From: JABDKH01 sp963768565
GTDB lineage: Bacteria; Bacteroidota; Rhodothermia; Rhodothermales; JABDKH01
Assembly (NCBI GenBank): GCA_963768565.1
Contig: CAVYIO010000001.1
Coordinates: 1-12,853 of the forward strand
Direction: 5' to 3'
Length of the DNA stretch: 12,853 bases
In this document: positions 5,777 through 12,853 of the stretch, piece by piece
How positions within the stretch are numbered: the first letter of the stretch is position 1
How the letters are laid out: every line of letters begins with the position of its first letter
Position numbers and translations under genes: made by a program
Notes under the pieces: generated by a model
Told to the model about the DNA's origin: nothing
Seen by the model: the letters and a program-made list of their open reading frames with translations, nothing else
Databases searched by the model: none

Positions 5777-8297
5777 ATGAGGCGCTTTCGTCGGCGACAT
5801 CAATCCAGGGCGTCGGGCGCTAGGTATGTTCGATGGTCTCTTCTACTCGCAGCTCTCCTCCCCATGGTCTCTGCGGGCCAGAACACGGAGAGCGGCCCCG
5901 ATGGTTTGGAGAGCCGTTTTGACAAAGGGTTCGGGCAGCTGCAGGTGGGCGGGCCGTATGCCGGCATCGAATTCCATCACAGCCGCCCACTGCCGTCGCG
6001 CGTCAGTTTGTTCTACCCGGTCGCGAACAGCATCGACCTGAGCACCGACTACTGGCGCCGCGACGAGTCGATGCCTTTTTCCGTCACACTGTCGGTCGAC
6101 GGAACGAGCACGTCCATCGGCGATACGCCCTATCCGTACTCGGCGACGCCGTCGCGAGTCGTCTTCGAACATGAAACTGCGTCGTATGGCGCCCGACTGG
6201 ATTACCGTTTCGGAGCGTCGCTACCTGTCATGGTGCTGGAGCTTACGATAACGAACCACGCGACGGAATCGAGCGAGATCGAAGTCACGACGCGCATGAA
6301 TCCTACCCTGCGAACGTCGCACGCGTACGACTTCAAGACACCGACCTGGTCCGGCTACCTTGACGACCACAGCGTGTTTCGCGCCGACTACGATGACATC
6401 GCTGCTGATTCCGTGACTCTGTTCGTTCTCAATGCAGATGCCGCCCCCGTGCATCCAGCCATTGACCGCGATAGCGCCGATAGTACAGACGGCCACCGAC
6501 GCGCGCTTCTCCTATCGTGCCAACCTGGACCCGGGTGAAAATCTGGTGATCACACAGGTGATCGGATCGTGCCGCAAGTCGGAGTTCCACGAGGTCACGC
6601 AACACGCTCGCGAAGATTGGCGCGAGGACGTTGAGACGTACGAAAGTCGTGTCGCAGATTATGCGTTACGCGAGCATGCGTTTGACGTCGACGACGCCGA
6701 GCTGGTTCGGACCGAACGCTGGTCGAAGGCCCTCCTTGCAGCCGACATGCACTACCTCGATGGGAAGGTAGTGCCCATGCCAACCCCGGCGCAGTACAAC
6801 TTCTTCTTCACCCACGATCTACTGCTGACCGATCTCGGCGCGGTCCACTTCGACACCGCGCGCGTGGCGCAGGACCTGCGATATCTCGCAGGTCTGGCGT
6901 ACCCGGACAGCCTGCTTCCGCATGCCTACTACTGGCGAAATGACGAGTACGTGACCGAATACGCGGGTTCGGACAACTGGAACCATCTATGGTTCATCTT
7001 GCTCTCGAGTTCGTATCTGAAGCACAGCGGAGACCAGAAAACCATTCGATCCCTTATTCCTATGCTCCGCAACAGTTTGCGGCTGATGCTGCAGAATGAG
7101 CGCGACGGACTTATGTACTCGGAGAGGCCCGACTGGTGGGATATCGGACACGTCTACGGGGCGCGCGCCTACCTGACGACCCTCATGATTCGGGCACTTC
7201 GATCCTACGTCTATCTGTCACTCGAACTGGGATACGACGACGGTCTGGGACGATACCTTGATCTGGCCGACAAGATGCGTGGTCAGCTGGTCGAGAAGCT
7301 GTGGGATGAGGATGCCGGTTATCTCCTGAATATGCTTGACTCGACGGCGGTCGACCGGCATTACTATTCCGGCTCACTGCTGGCCGCAGCATTTGATCTT
7401 CTCGACCCCGAAATGGAGAACCGCTTGCTGGAATCGGCGCGGGACGTACTACTTGACGAAAAGATCGGCATTCGCAACGCGATGCCGCCGGACTTCCTCG
7501 ACCATATCGACCGGTATCATTTCAATGGCCCCGAGGTCGGAGCCCCGTATCAGTACATGAACGGCGGCGTCTGGCCGCAGGGTATAGCGTGGTACGCCAT
7601 GGGTATGCTGGCTGCCGATCGTCCGGACGACGCCAGAGACGTCCTGAAGCGGTTTCTGACGCTCGATGGCATCGAGAGGAGTCCCAACGGACAGCCGGCG
7701 CTCTTCGAGTACCGAAACGCGGATTGGTCTGCGCCGGGGTACGGAAGGATCGACAAGACGGCGTTCCTGTGGGCCGGTGGATGGTATCTCCATGTGCTTT
7801 ATCAGCTGGCGGGCGTACGGGAAAACGAATGGAATCTGTGGTTCGACCCGAATCTCCCGAGCGGATTCGATAACGTTGCATACGATCTCGTGATGCACGG
7901 TGAGCGGAGCCATGTTACATGGTCGGGAAATGGCCCGTTCTTCAGAAGCATCACGGCTGATGGTAGACGTATCTATTCGGCCATCGCGACGGCGCCCGCC
8001 GCTCAGATTACTCTCGAGCGCGGCCTTCCCGACGATCCGTACCTCGCCCGCGCCACAGGAATCGTGGACAGCGTCGAATACGAGGCGTCCGAAGAACGCC
8101 TCAACGTGCACGTACGGGGACTTCGAGGCCAGTCGCTGGAAGTGGTTGTCGTCTCCCCGAAGACGCCGCGATTCGTCTTCGTAAACGGTCGCGAGATTGC
8201 CGACCAGGCTGACACAAGGTTCGTTCGGGGCGCCTACGTCACTTCCCTCACGTGGACACTCGATCGTGCAATAACGGCTGTCGGATTCGGATTCTGA
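5777..8297 (+). CDS. Secreted six-hairpin, (alpha/alpha)-barrel-type glycoside hydrolase, apparent frameshift
   Basis: The gene is one unit split by a frame change. The first frame runs from ATG 5777 to about 6485: basic N-terminus, signal peptide (VRWSLLLAALLPMVSAGQ), then a beta-sandwich region (SVTLSVDGTSTSIG, LELTITNHATESSEIEVTTRMNP). The second continues with QTATDARFSYRANLDPGENL and a long alpha-helical catalytic-type domain: YNFFFTHDLLLTDLG, DNWNHLWFILLSSSYLKHSGD, PDWWDIGHVYGARAYLTTL, NGGVWPQGIAWYAMG, GRIDKTAFLWAGGWYLHVL, and a C-terminal beta domain. Removing one base restores an 839-aa protein. The sandwich-plus-helical-toroid layout resembles clans containing GH15, GH65, GH94 and GH63, but I cannot name the family or catalytic residues. 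Candidates are the Asp of THD and of DWWD. A LacI operator sits upstream and lacI downstream, so the substrate is probably a sugar polymer or oligosaccharide. ATG 5777 was preferred over in-frame TTG 5768. Confidence 0.8.
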
Positions 8298-8325
8298 CCA
8301 GAATCGAGGAAAGATCCGTTCCCTA

Positions 8326-8354
8326 TTGACCTGTTGCCGACTCGATCATATTAT
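8326..8354 (+). promoter_or_regulatory. Near-consensus sigma-70-type promoter of lacI
   Basis: The -35 box TTGACC (8326-8331, one mismatch to TTGACA) is followed by exactly 17 bases and the -10 box TATTAT (8349-8354, one mismatch to TATAAT). The expected start point, near 8361, falls inside the operator that begins at 8354, giving a leader of about 27 bases before GTG 8388. Confidence 0.75.
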
Positions 8355-8373
8355 TATCGAAACGTTTCGATAA
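8354..8373. promoter_or_regulatory. LacI-family operator, perfect 20-bp palindrome
   Basis: TTATCGAAACGTTTCGATAA is perfectly self-complementary around a central CG. It spans the predicted transcription start of lacI, so bound repressor would block its own promoter. An extra half site, TATCGAAA, follows at 8377-8384. The inner 18 bases match the operator before the glycosidase gene at 17 positions. Confidence 0.88.
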
Positions 8374-8387
8374 ATATATCGAAAGAA

Positions 8388-9455
8388 GTGTCTCAAACGA
8401 AGTCAGGTCGGACAACGATCAAGGACGTCGCAGAGGAGGCTGGCGTCTCCATTTCGACGGTATCCCTCGCTCTCAACGGGAAGGGATACGTCAGTCCGGA
8501 CACCCGAGCCCGTATCCAGGGCGCAGCGAAGCATCTCGGCTACGTGGCCCGTCCTGCTGCGCGGCAACTGGCTAAGCAGGAGACCGGCAACATCGGATTC
8601 GTACTTCGGGCGGATCACTTCGCCCGCAGCGAGCCATTCTACACACACGTTTTTCTCGGGACCGAGTTTGAGGCCGATCGGCATGACCTCTATGTACTGC
8701 TCGCGACGATTTCGGAAGACTATACTCCCGGCGAACAGACCCCCCGCTTCCTCCGTCAGCGAAACGTAGACGGAGTTCTCGTCGCTGGCAAAGTTGACCT
8801 GGCATTTCTCAACGAGGTGGAGGCGGCCGACCTCCCGATGGTCCTCATCGATTTCGAGAACGATCGTCATCCGTCGGTCGCTATCGATAACCAGTCTGGC
8901 GCGCGAAGCGCGGTCGAACACCTGCTCGACCTCGAACACAAGAGCATCGCGTTCCTCGGGGCAGACATGCAGCACCCCGGCTTGCAGGGGCGGTTGGACG
9001 GCTACCGGCTGGCGTTGACTGCCGCCGGGCTTCGAGTAGACCCGTCCCTCATCATCACAGAAACTGACGGGAATCCTGACCGGGAAACGGGCAAGATTCT
9101 CGGGGCACGCCTGATCGCGATGGACCCCAGACCGACAGCGGTGTTCTGCGTCAATGATGCGCTGGCACTTGGCATGCTCGATGCCGCACTGAACAGTGGC
9201 ATCGCCGTGCCCGAATCACTGTCGATTGTCGGCTTTGATGATGTCGCCGGGTCACGCATCACTGTCCCTTCCCTCACGACGGTTCGTGTTTTCAAGGAGC
9301 AACTGGGCGAACTCGCGCTCCGGTATTTGACCGAGCTGATGGGAGAATCAGTAGACACCAGCGACCGCTATCGTCGCGGCTCGCACAATATCAAGGTGCC
9401 AACCGAACTGGTCGTTCGAGACTCAAGTGCCCGGCCGGCGAGTGACCAACAATGA
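8388..9455 (+). CDS. LacI-family transcriptional regulator, 355 aa
   Basis: The N-terminal helix-turn-helix is canonical: TTIKDVAEEAGVSISTVSLALNG (residues 9-31), followed by GYVSPDTRARIQGAAKHLGY and the hinge helix ARPAARQLAKQETGNIGFV. The rest is a periplasmic-binding-protein-like sensor domain, with VAIDNQSGARSAVEHLLDLEHKSIAFLG, GRLDGYRLAL, PTAVFCVNDALALGMLDA and SIVGFDDVAGSRITVPSLTTV, all at usual family positions. The open frame extends upstream to TTG 8334, but that part contains the -10 box and the operator, so GTG 8388 is chosen; it gives a normal family length. The Shine-Dalgarno sequence is weak. The stop overlaps the ATG of the following secreted-protein gene (ATGA). Local operators before this gene and before the glycosidase indicate autoregulation and control of the locus. 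The effector is unknown but presumably a sugar derived from the locus's substrate. Confidence 0.92.
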   Translation: MSQTKSGRTTIKDVAEEAGVSISTVSLALNGKGYVSPDTRARIQGAAKHLGYVARPAARQLAKQETGNIGFVLRADHFARSEPFYTHVFLGTEFEADRHDLYVLLATISEDYTPGEQTPRFLRQRNVDGVLVAGKVDLAFLNEVEAADLPMVLIDFENDRHPSVAIDNQSGARSAVEHLLDLEHKSIAFLGADMQHPGLQGRLDGYRLALTAAGLRVDPSLIITETDGNPDRETGKILGARLIAMDPRPTAVFCVNDALALGMLDAALNSGIAVPESLSIVGFDDVAGSRITVPSLTTVRVFKEQLGELALRYLTELMGESVDTSDRYRRGSHNIKVPTELVVRDSSARPASDQQ

Positions 9456-12400
9456 CGAAGGGCATCACAATAGCCGGTTATTCGAAGGCAGCCATTCGCC
9501 CTGTCAGCCTGTTGGTCCTGGCGGTTGCCGGCGTTTCCGCATCCCATGCCCAACAGATACAGATCTCCCGTGTCGAGCAGATGCCAAACCTCCCATCTCC
9601 GTACGAAATGAGAGATTGGAGGCAGGTGGCCACTGGATATGACACGTTTGTCTTCGACTTCAATCTGGTGGGCACGTACCTGCCTCTCGGCTGGATCGTT
9701 AACAACACGACCAATTATCCCCAGCACAACAGTTTCGGCCTGACGACAGTTGTGGGCACGCCGCGCCAGAATTCGGCGGAAGCCATCAACGTCCTCCCGG
9801 CGCTTGTTGGCGCAAGTCTGGTGGACATCGACAAGAGTGACCAGGCGGGAACGAACTGGATACTCATGGCCGAGGAGTTCTTCAACCGCCGTGCCGAGGA
9901 GAATATCTACCTCAACCTGCCGGTTACCCAGAGCGGTGACGACTGGTGGTATGAGACCATGCCGAATGTCTTCTTCTACCAGCTCTACGATCTCTATCCG
10001 AATACCGGCGACTTTGCGCATCAGTTCACCACGGTCGCCGACCAGTGGCTCCGTGCGACGAAGGCCATGGGCGGCAGCACGACGCCGTGGAAGATGCCGA
10101 ACATGAACTACCGCGCGTGGTCCTTCTCGACCATGAGGCCTCTGGCAAGCGGTGTCCGCGAGCCGGAGGCTGCCGGCGCCATCGGATGGCTCCTGTACAA
10201 CGCCTTCGTCGAGACCGGAGAAGAGAAATATCGCGTCGGAGCCGAATGGGCCCTCGAGTTTCTCAACAGCCGAACGTCAAACCCGTCCTACGAGCTGCAG
10301 CTGCCATACGGCGTGTACGCCGCAGCACGCATGAACGCGGAGATGGGATCTCGATACGACGTCGAGAAGATGCTCAACTGGTGCTTCAATGTCGGGCCGC
10401 TTCGCAACTGGGGAACTCTGATCGGGACCTGGGGCGGCTACGACGTGCACGGCTTGATTGGAGAGGACTCGTTCAACGACTACGCGTTCATGATGAACGG
10501 CTTCCAGCAAGCCGGCGCACTCGTTCCGATGACGCGCTACGATGATCGCTTCGCGCGAGCCATTGGCAAGTGGATGCTCAACCTGGCCAACGCGTCTCGA
10601 CTCTTCTATCCGAACTATCTACCCGCGAACCTTCAGGACAGTGAGGACTGGGCCTTCGCGAACGATCCTGCCTCGTACATCGGCCACGAAGCGCTACGCC
10701 AGGAGAAGTTTGGTCTTAGTCCCTACGCGACCGGCGATGCTGTCGACGGCGGGTGGGGATACACCAACCTGGTCCTGTACGGCTCTTCGCACGTCGGAAT
10801 CCTCGGTGGCATCGTGGATACGACCGACGTTTCCGGAATCCTTCAACTCGATCTGCTGAAGACCGACTACTTCGGGCCCACTGCGTACCCCAGCTACCTC
10901 TACTATAACCCGTATCTGGAGGAAAAGGCAGTCTCCATCGACCTCGGTGTCGATTCCTACGATCTGTATGACATTGTGTCCGAACGCTTTATCGCAACCG
11001 GCGCCAGCGGCATCACCCTCGTTACGCTTCCGGCAGATGAAGCAACCATACTGGTTCTGGCCCCGCCCGGAGGAGCCATTACGTACGACCCCGGGCACAT
11101 GCTCATTGACGGCGTAGTCGTTGACTACGCGTCGGGCGCGGCCCCGGCAAACTACCCGCCCCGTATCAAGAGTCTCGACGCGAGTCCGGAAGACGTGTTC
11201 ATCGGCGGAAGCACAACTGTGTATTGCTCCGCCGAGGACCGCAACGACGAATCGCTCACGTATGAGTGGTCGACGTCGGGCGGACAAGTCTCCGGTGAGG
11301 GTACCGCGGTGACGTGGGAGCCCCCGGCGGAGATCGGCAGTTTCGATGTAACGTGCAAGGTGAATGACGGACAGGGTGGTTCCGACACCGAGGTCATTGC
11401 GCTGTCGGTCTTCGACAACCACATCCCCGTAATTGAGCAGCTTTCGGCCGATCCCCAAATAATCGACACGGGAGGCTCGACGACAGTTCTGTGCCAGGCA
11501 TCAGACGTCGATGCGGACACGCTGGCGTTCACATGGTACTCGGCCGCAGGCATCCTGACCGGCGACGGTAGCACGATCACCTGGGATGCTCCTGCAAACC
11601 CCGGTTACTATGTGGTCCGGTGCACGGTCGACGACGGCCGCGGCGCGCAGGCAGTCGACAGCGTCGGTGTCGTTGCAGGGAGGCTGGTTGCCGACTTCCC
11701 GTTCACTGGAACGGGCAACGACGAGAGCGGCTTCGGTAATCACGCTGCTATTGTCGGGGCCACGCTTGTGGCCGACCGGACGGGCAGTCCCGATGGGGCG
11801 TACGCCTTCGACGGCGTGGACGATCATCTCAGGGTGGCCGTACACCCATCTCTGGATTTCCGGGATGAGGCAACCGTCAGCTTCTGGATGAAGGCGTATG
11901 AACTCTTCGAGCGCGAGGCTTTTCTCGTCTCACACGGGAGTTGGCAGAATCGCTGGAAGGTCTCCATCATTCCGGAGCGCCGGCTACGATGGACGGTAAA
12001 TACCGACACGGGCATACGGGATCTGGATTCGGAGACCGTGCTCATAGCAGACTCGCTTTACCATGTTGCGGTCACCTTCGGCGGCGGCACCCTCGGCATC
12101 TATGTGAACGGTCAGGAAGACGTCACGGGGACCTTCGGCGGGCGTCTCAATACGACCGATATCGACCTCACCATCGCGCAGATGGTCCCAGGAGATACTC
12201 AGTGGAATTTCAAAGGAGAGATCGACGACGTCAAGATCTACAACCGATCGCTAACCGACATCGAGATCGAGGCGCTGTACGGAGGTTCTACACCTGTCGA
12301 CGACCCGTCGGGATTCCAGACCGTCACCGCCACCAACCTGCTCCCAAACTACCCGAACCCGTTCTACCGCTCGACGACAATACCATATGAAATCGCGGAG

Positions 12401-12610
12401 CCGGGTCGCGTGACCGTGAAGGTTATTGATGTCGTCGGCCGGCACGTCCGTACCCTGTACTCGGGAGCGGCGGCGGCAGGTTCGCACCGTCTAGTCTGGG
12501 ACGGCCTGGATGATGCGGCTCGAAGGCTTTCCAGCGGCGTCTACTTCGTTCAGTTGGAGACCGCCAGTCGGATACACTACCGCCAGCTGGTGCGACTGAA
12601 TGTCGAATAG
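9452..12610 (+). CDS. T9SS-exported multidomain protein: unassigned helical enzyme-like domain, two Ig/PKD-like domains, LamG-like domain, 1052 aa
   Basis: Signal peptide about 1-34 (VSLLVLAVAGVSASHAQQ). Residues about 45-560 form an aromatic-rich, helix-containing domain (DDWWYETMPNVFFYQLYDLYP, GTWGGYDVHGLIGEDSFNDYAFMMNG, DGGWGYTNLVLYGSSHVGILGG), plausibly a toroid-type glycosidase or lyase, but I cannot name its family. Two tandem Ig/PKD-like domains follow (about 572-656 and 658-743), each with a conserved cysteine pair (TTVYCSA...DVTCKVNDG; TTVLCQA...VVRCTVDDG). A LamG/concanavalin-like jelly roll spans about 744-945 (FPFTGTGNDESGFGNHA, YAFDGVDDHLRV, VSFWMKA, GEIDDVKIYNRSLTDIEIEALY). The C-terminus (about 963-1052; LLPNYPNPF, GRVTVKVIDVVGRHVRTL, SSGVYFVQLE) is a T9SS type A-like sorting domain, implying export to the surface or medium. 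It is translationally coupled to lacI, which fits a carbohydrate-active role. Confidence 0.85.
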   Translation: MTKGITIAGYSKAAIRPVSLLVLAVAGVSASHAQQIQISRVEQMPNLPSPYEMRDWRQVATGYDTFVFDFNLVGTYLPLGWIVNNTTNYPQHNSFGLTTVVGTPRQNSAEAINVLPALVGASLVDIDKSDQAGTNWILMAEEFFNRRAEENIYLNLPVTQSGDDWWYETMPNVFFYQLYDLYPNTGDFAHQFTTVADQWLRATKAMGGSTTPWKMPNMNYRAWSFSTMRPLASGVREPEAAGAIGWLLYNAFVETGEEKYRVGAEWALEFLNSRTSNPSYELQLPYGVYAAARMNAEMGSRYDVEKMLNWCFNVGPLRNWGTLIGTWGGYDVHGLIGEDSFNDYAFMMNGFQQAGALVPMTRYDDRFARAIGKWMLNLANASRLFYPNYLPANLQDSEDWAFANDPASYIGHEALRQEKFGLSPYATGDAVDGGWGYTNLVLYGSSHVGILGGIVDTTDVSGILQLDLLKTDYFGPTAYPSYLYYNPYLEEKAVSIDLGVDSYDLYDIVSERFIATGASGITLVTLPADEATILVLAPPGGAITYDPGHMLIDGVVVDYASGAAPANYPPRIKSLDASPEDVFIGGSTTVYCSAEDRNDESLTYEWSTSGGQVSGEGTAVTWEPPAEIGSFDVTCKVNDGQGGSDTEVIALSVFDNHIPVIEQLSADPQIIDTGGSTTVLCQASDVDADTLAFTWYSAAGILTGDGSTITWDAPANPGYYVVRCTVDDGRGAQAVDSVGVVAGRLVADFPFTGTGNDESGFGNHAAIVGATLVADRTGSPDGAYAFDGVDDHLRVAVHPSLDFRDEATVSFWMKAYELFEREAFLVSHGSWQNRWKVSIIPERRLRWTVNTDTGIRDLDSETVLIADSLYHVAVTFGGGTLGIYVNGQEDVTGTFGGRLNTTDIDLTIAQMVPGDTQWNFKGEIDDVKIYNRSLTDIEIEALYGGSTPVDDPSGFQTVTATNLLPNYPNPFYRSTTIPYEIAEPGRVTVKVIDVVGRHVRTLYSGAAAAGSHRLVWDGLDDAARRLSSGVYFVQLETASRIHYRQLVRLNVE

Positions 12611-12645
12611 TATGGAGATGAATCAGACACAGCGAAATCAAATAT

Positions 12646-12678
12646 TGAACCTGCAGCCGGTACTGCCCGGACGGTTCA
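12646..12678 (+). repeat. Small inverted repeat after the large secreted gene
   Basis: TGAACC (12646-12651) pairs with GGTTCA (12673-12678) around a GC-rich loop that can form a nested CCGG/CCGG stem. No T tract follows, so a terminator is unlikely. It may be a partial attenuator or a processing structure between two co-transcribed genes. Confidence 0.3.
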
Positions 12679-12707
12679 GTGAAATAAAGCAGGACTATCA
12701 ACCAAAC

Positions 12708-12712
12708 GAGGT
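12708..12712 (+). promoter_or_regulatory. Ribosome binding site deciding the start of the last gene
   Basis: GAGGT lies seven bases before ATG 12720. The same frame is open back to ATG 12612, but that start has no Shine-Dalgarno match and would place 36 polar residues before the signal peptide, so this site favours 12720. Confidence 0.55.
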
Positions 12713-12719
12713 TAGTAAG

Positions 12720-12853
12720 ATGGATCAACAGCGACTGAGGATCGGATCCGGAGTGGTCGCCATCGTGGCTGCGTTCCTTTGGCTTGGAGCGTGGGCGCCT
12801 CCAGCCTCTGGGCAGAATGCCTTGATGGATGGACTCACGGCCGATTCTCCAAT
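12720..12853 (+). CDS. Secreted protein, N-terminus only, cut by window edge
   Basis: Starts MDQQRLRIGSGVVAIVAAFL, with charged residues followed by a hydrophobic core (VVAIVAAFLWLGAW) and a likely signal peptidase site at PPASGQ, then NALMDGLTADSP before the window ends (44 codons). The mature start (A-x-G-Q-N) resembles that of the glycosidase at 5777 (SAGQNTES), but no domain can be identified. It follows the large T9SS-exported gene by 109 bases with no strong terminator between, so it probably belongs to the same transcription unit and carbohydrate-utilisation locus. Which component it is (enzyme, binding protein or outer-membrane transporter) cannot be told from this fragment. Confidence 0.65.
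   Translation, partial: MDQQRLRIGSGVVAIVAAFLWLGAWAPPASGQNALMDGLTADSP

Noticed and set aside
8334..8387. N-terminal extension of lacI from TTG 8334
   Set aside because: It would be encoded by the -10 box and the operator palindrome themselves; starting at GTG 8388 gives a normal LacI-family N-terminus.
10694..11458. Minus-strand open frame of 254 codons
   Set aside because: Fully antisense to the T9SS-exported protein gene; no motif or signal peptide.
12612..12719. Earlier start (ATG 12612) for the last gene
   Set aside because: In frame, but without a ribosome binding site and it would bury the signal peptide behind 36 polar residues; ATG 12720 with GAGGT fits better.

Overview
The window is GC-rich bacterial DNA. 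The 1052-residue secreted protein near the right end finishes in a type IX secretion (T9SS) type A-like sorting domain. T9SS is largely confined to Bacteroidota and relatives, so I infer a high-GC member of the FCB group, perhaps Rhodothermia or a related lineage. Most starts have only weak Shine-Dalgarno sequences, and TTG and GTG starts occur. No RNA genes, insertion sequences or CRISPR arrays were seen.

Left part (1-2450): three minus-strand lipoprotein genes. From the left edge inward they are a truncated glycine-zipper lipoprotein, a lipocalin-like lipoprotein with a 27-bp tandem repeat just upstream of its start, and a formylglycine-generating-enzyme-fold (FGE/SUMF) lipoprotein that appears to lack the catalytic cysteine pair. 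A terminator-like hairpin separates the first two. A roughly 400-bp divergent spacer (2431-2834) follows, with a long 12-bp-arm inverted repeat.

Middle part (2835-5686): a compact plus-strand operon of a RimB-like retropepsin-fold protease, a RimK-like ATP-grasp glutamate ligase with a C-terminal RCK_C (TrkA-C) ligand-binding domain, and an aspartoacylase/succinylglutamate-desuccinylase family metallohydrolase. The set looks like a system that adds amino acids by ATP-grasp ligation and removes them by hydrolysis. The RCK_C domain suggests small-molecule control of the ligase.

Right part (5700-12853): a carbohydrate-utilisation locus. It holds a secreted (alpha/alpha)-barrel-like glycosidase, a LacI-family regulator, and a large T9SS-exported protein with an unassigned N-terminal domain, two Cys-paired Ig/PKD-like domains and a LamG-like domain. 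A further secreted protein is cut by the window end. The clearest regulatory signal is an operator: a perfect 20-bp palindrome directly after a near-consensus promoter in front of lacI, and a 17/18 match in front of the glycosidase gene. The regulator therefore probably controls both itself and the locus. lacI and the large secreted gene overlap by ATGA.

Three genes (rimB-like, rimK-like, glycosidase) are each interrupted by apparent one-base frameshifts, four in total. Every one is repaired by deleting a single base, and some lie in short homopolymers. They may be sequencing errors or real mutations. I annotate each gene as one span and mark the break.
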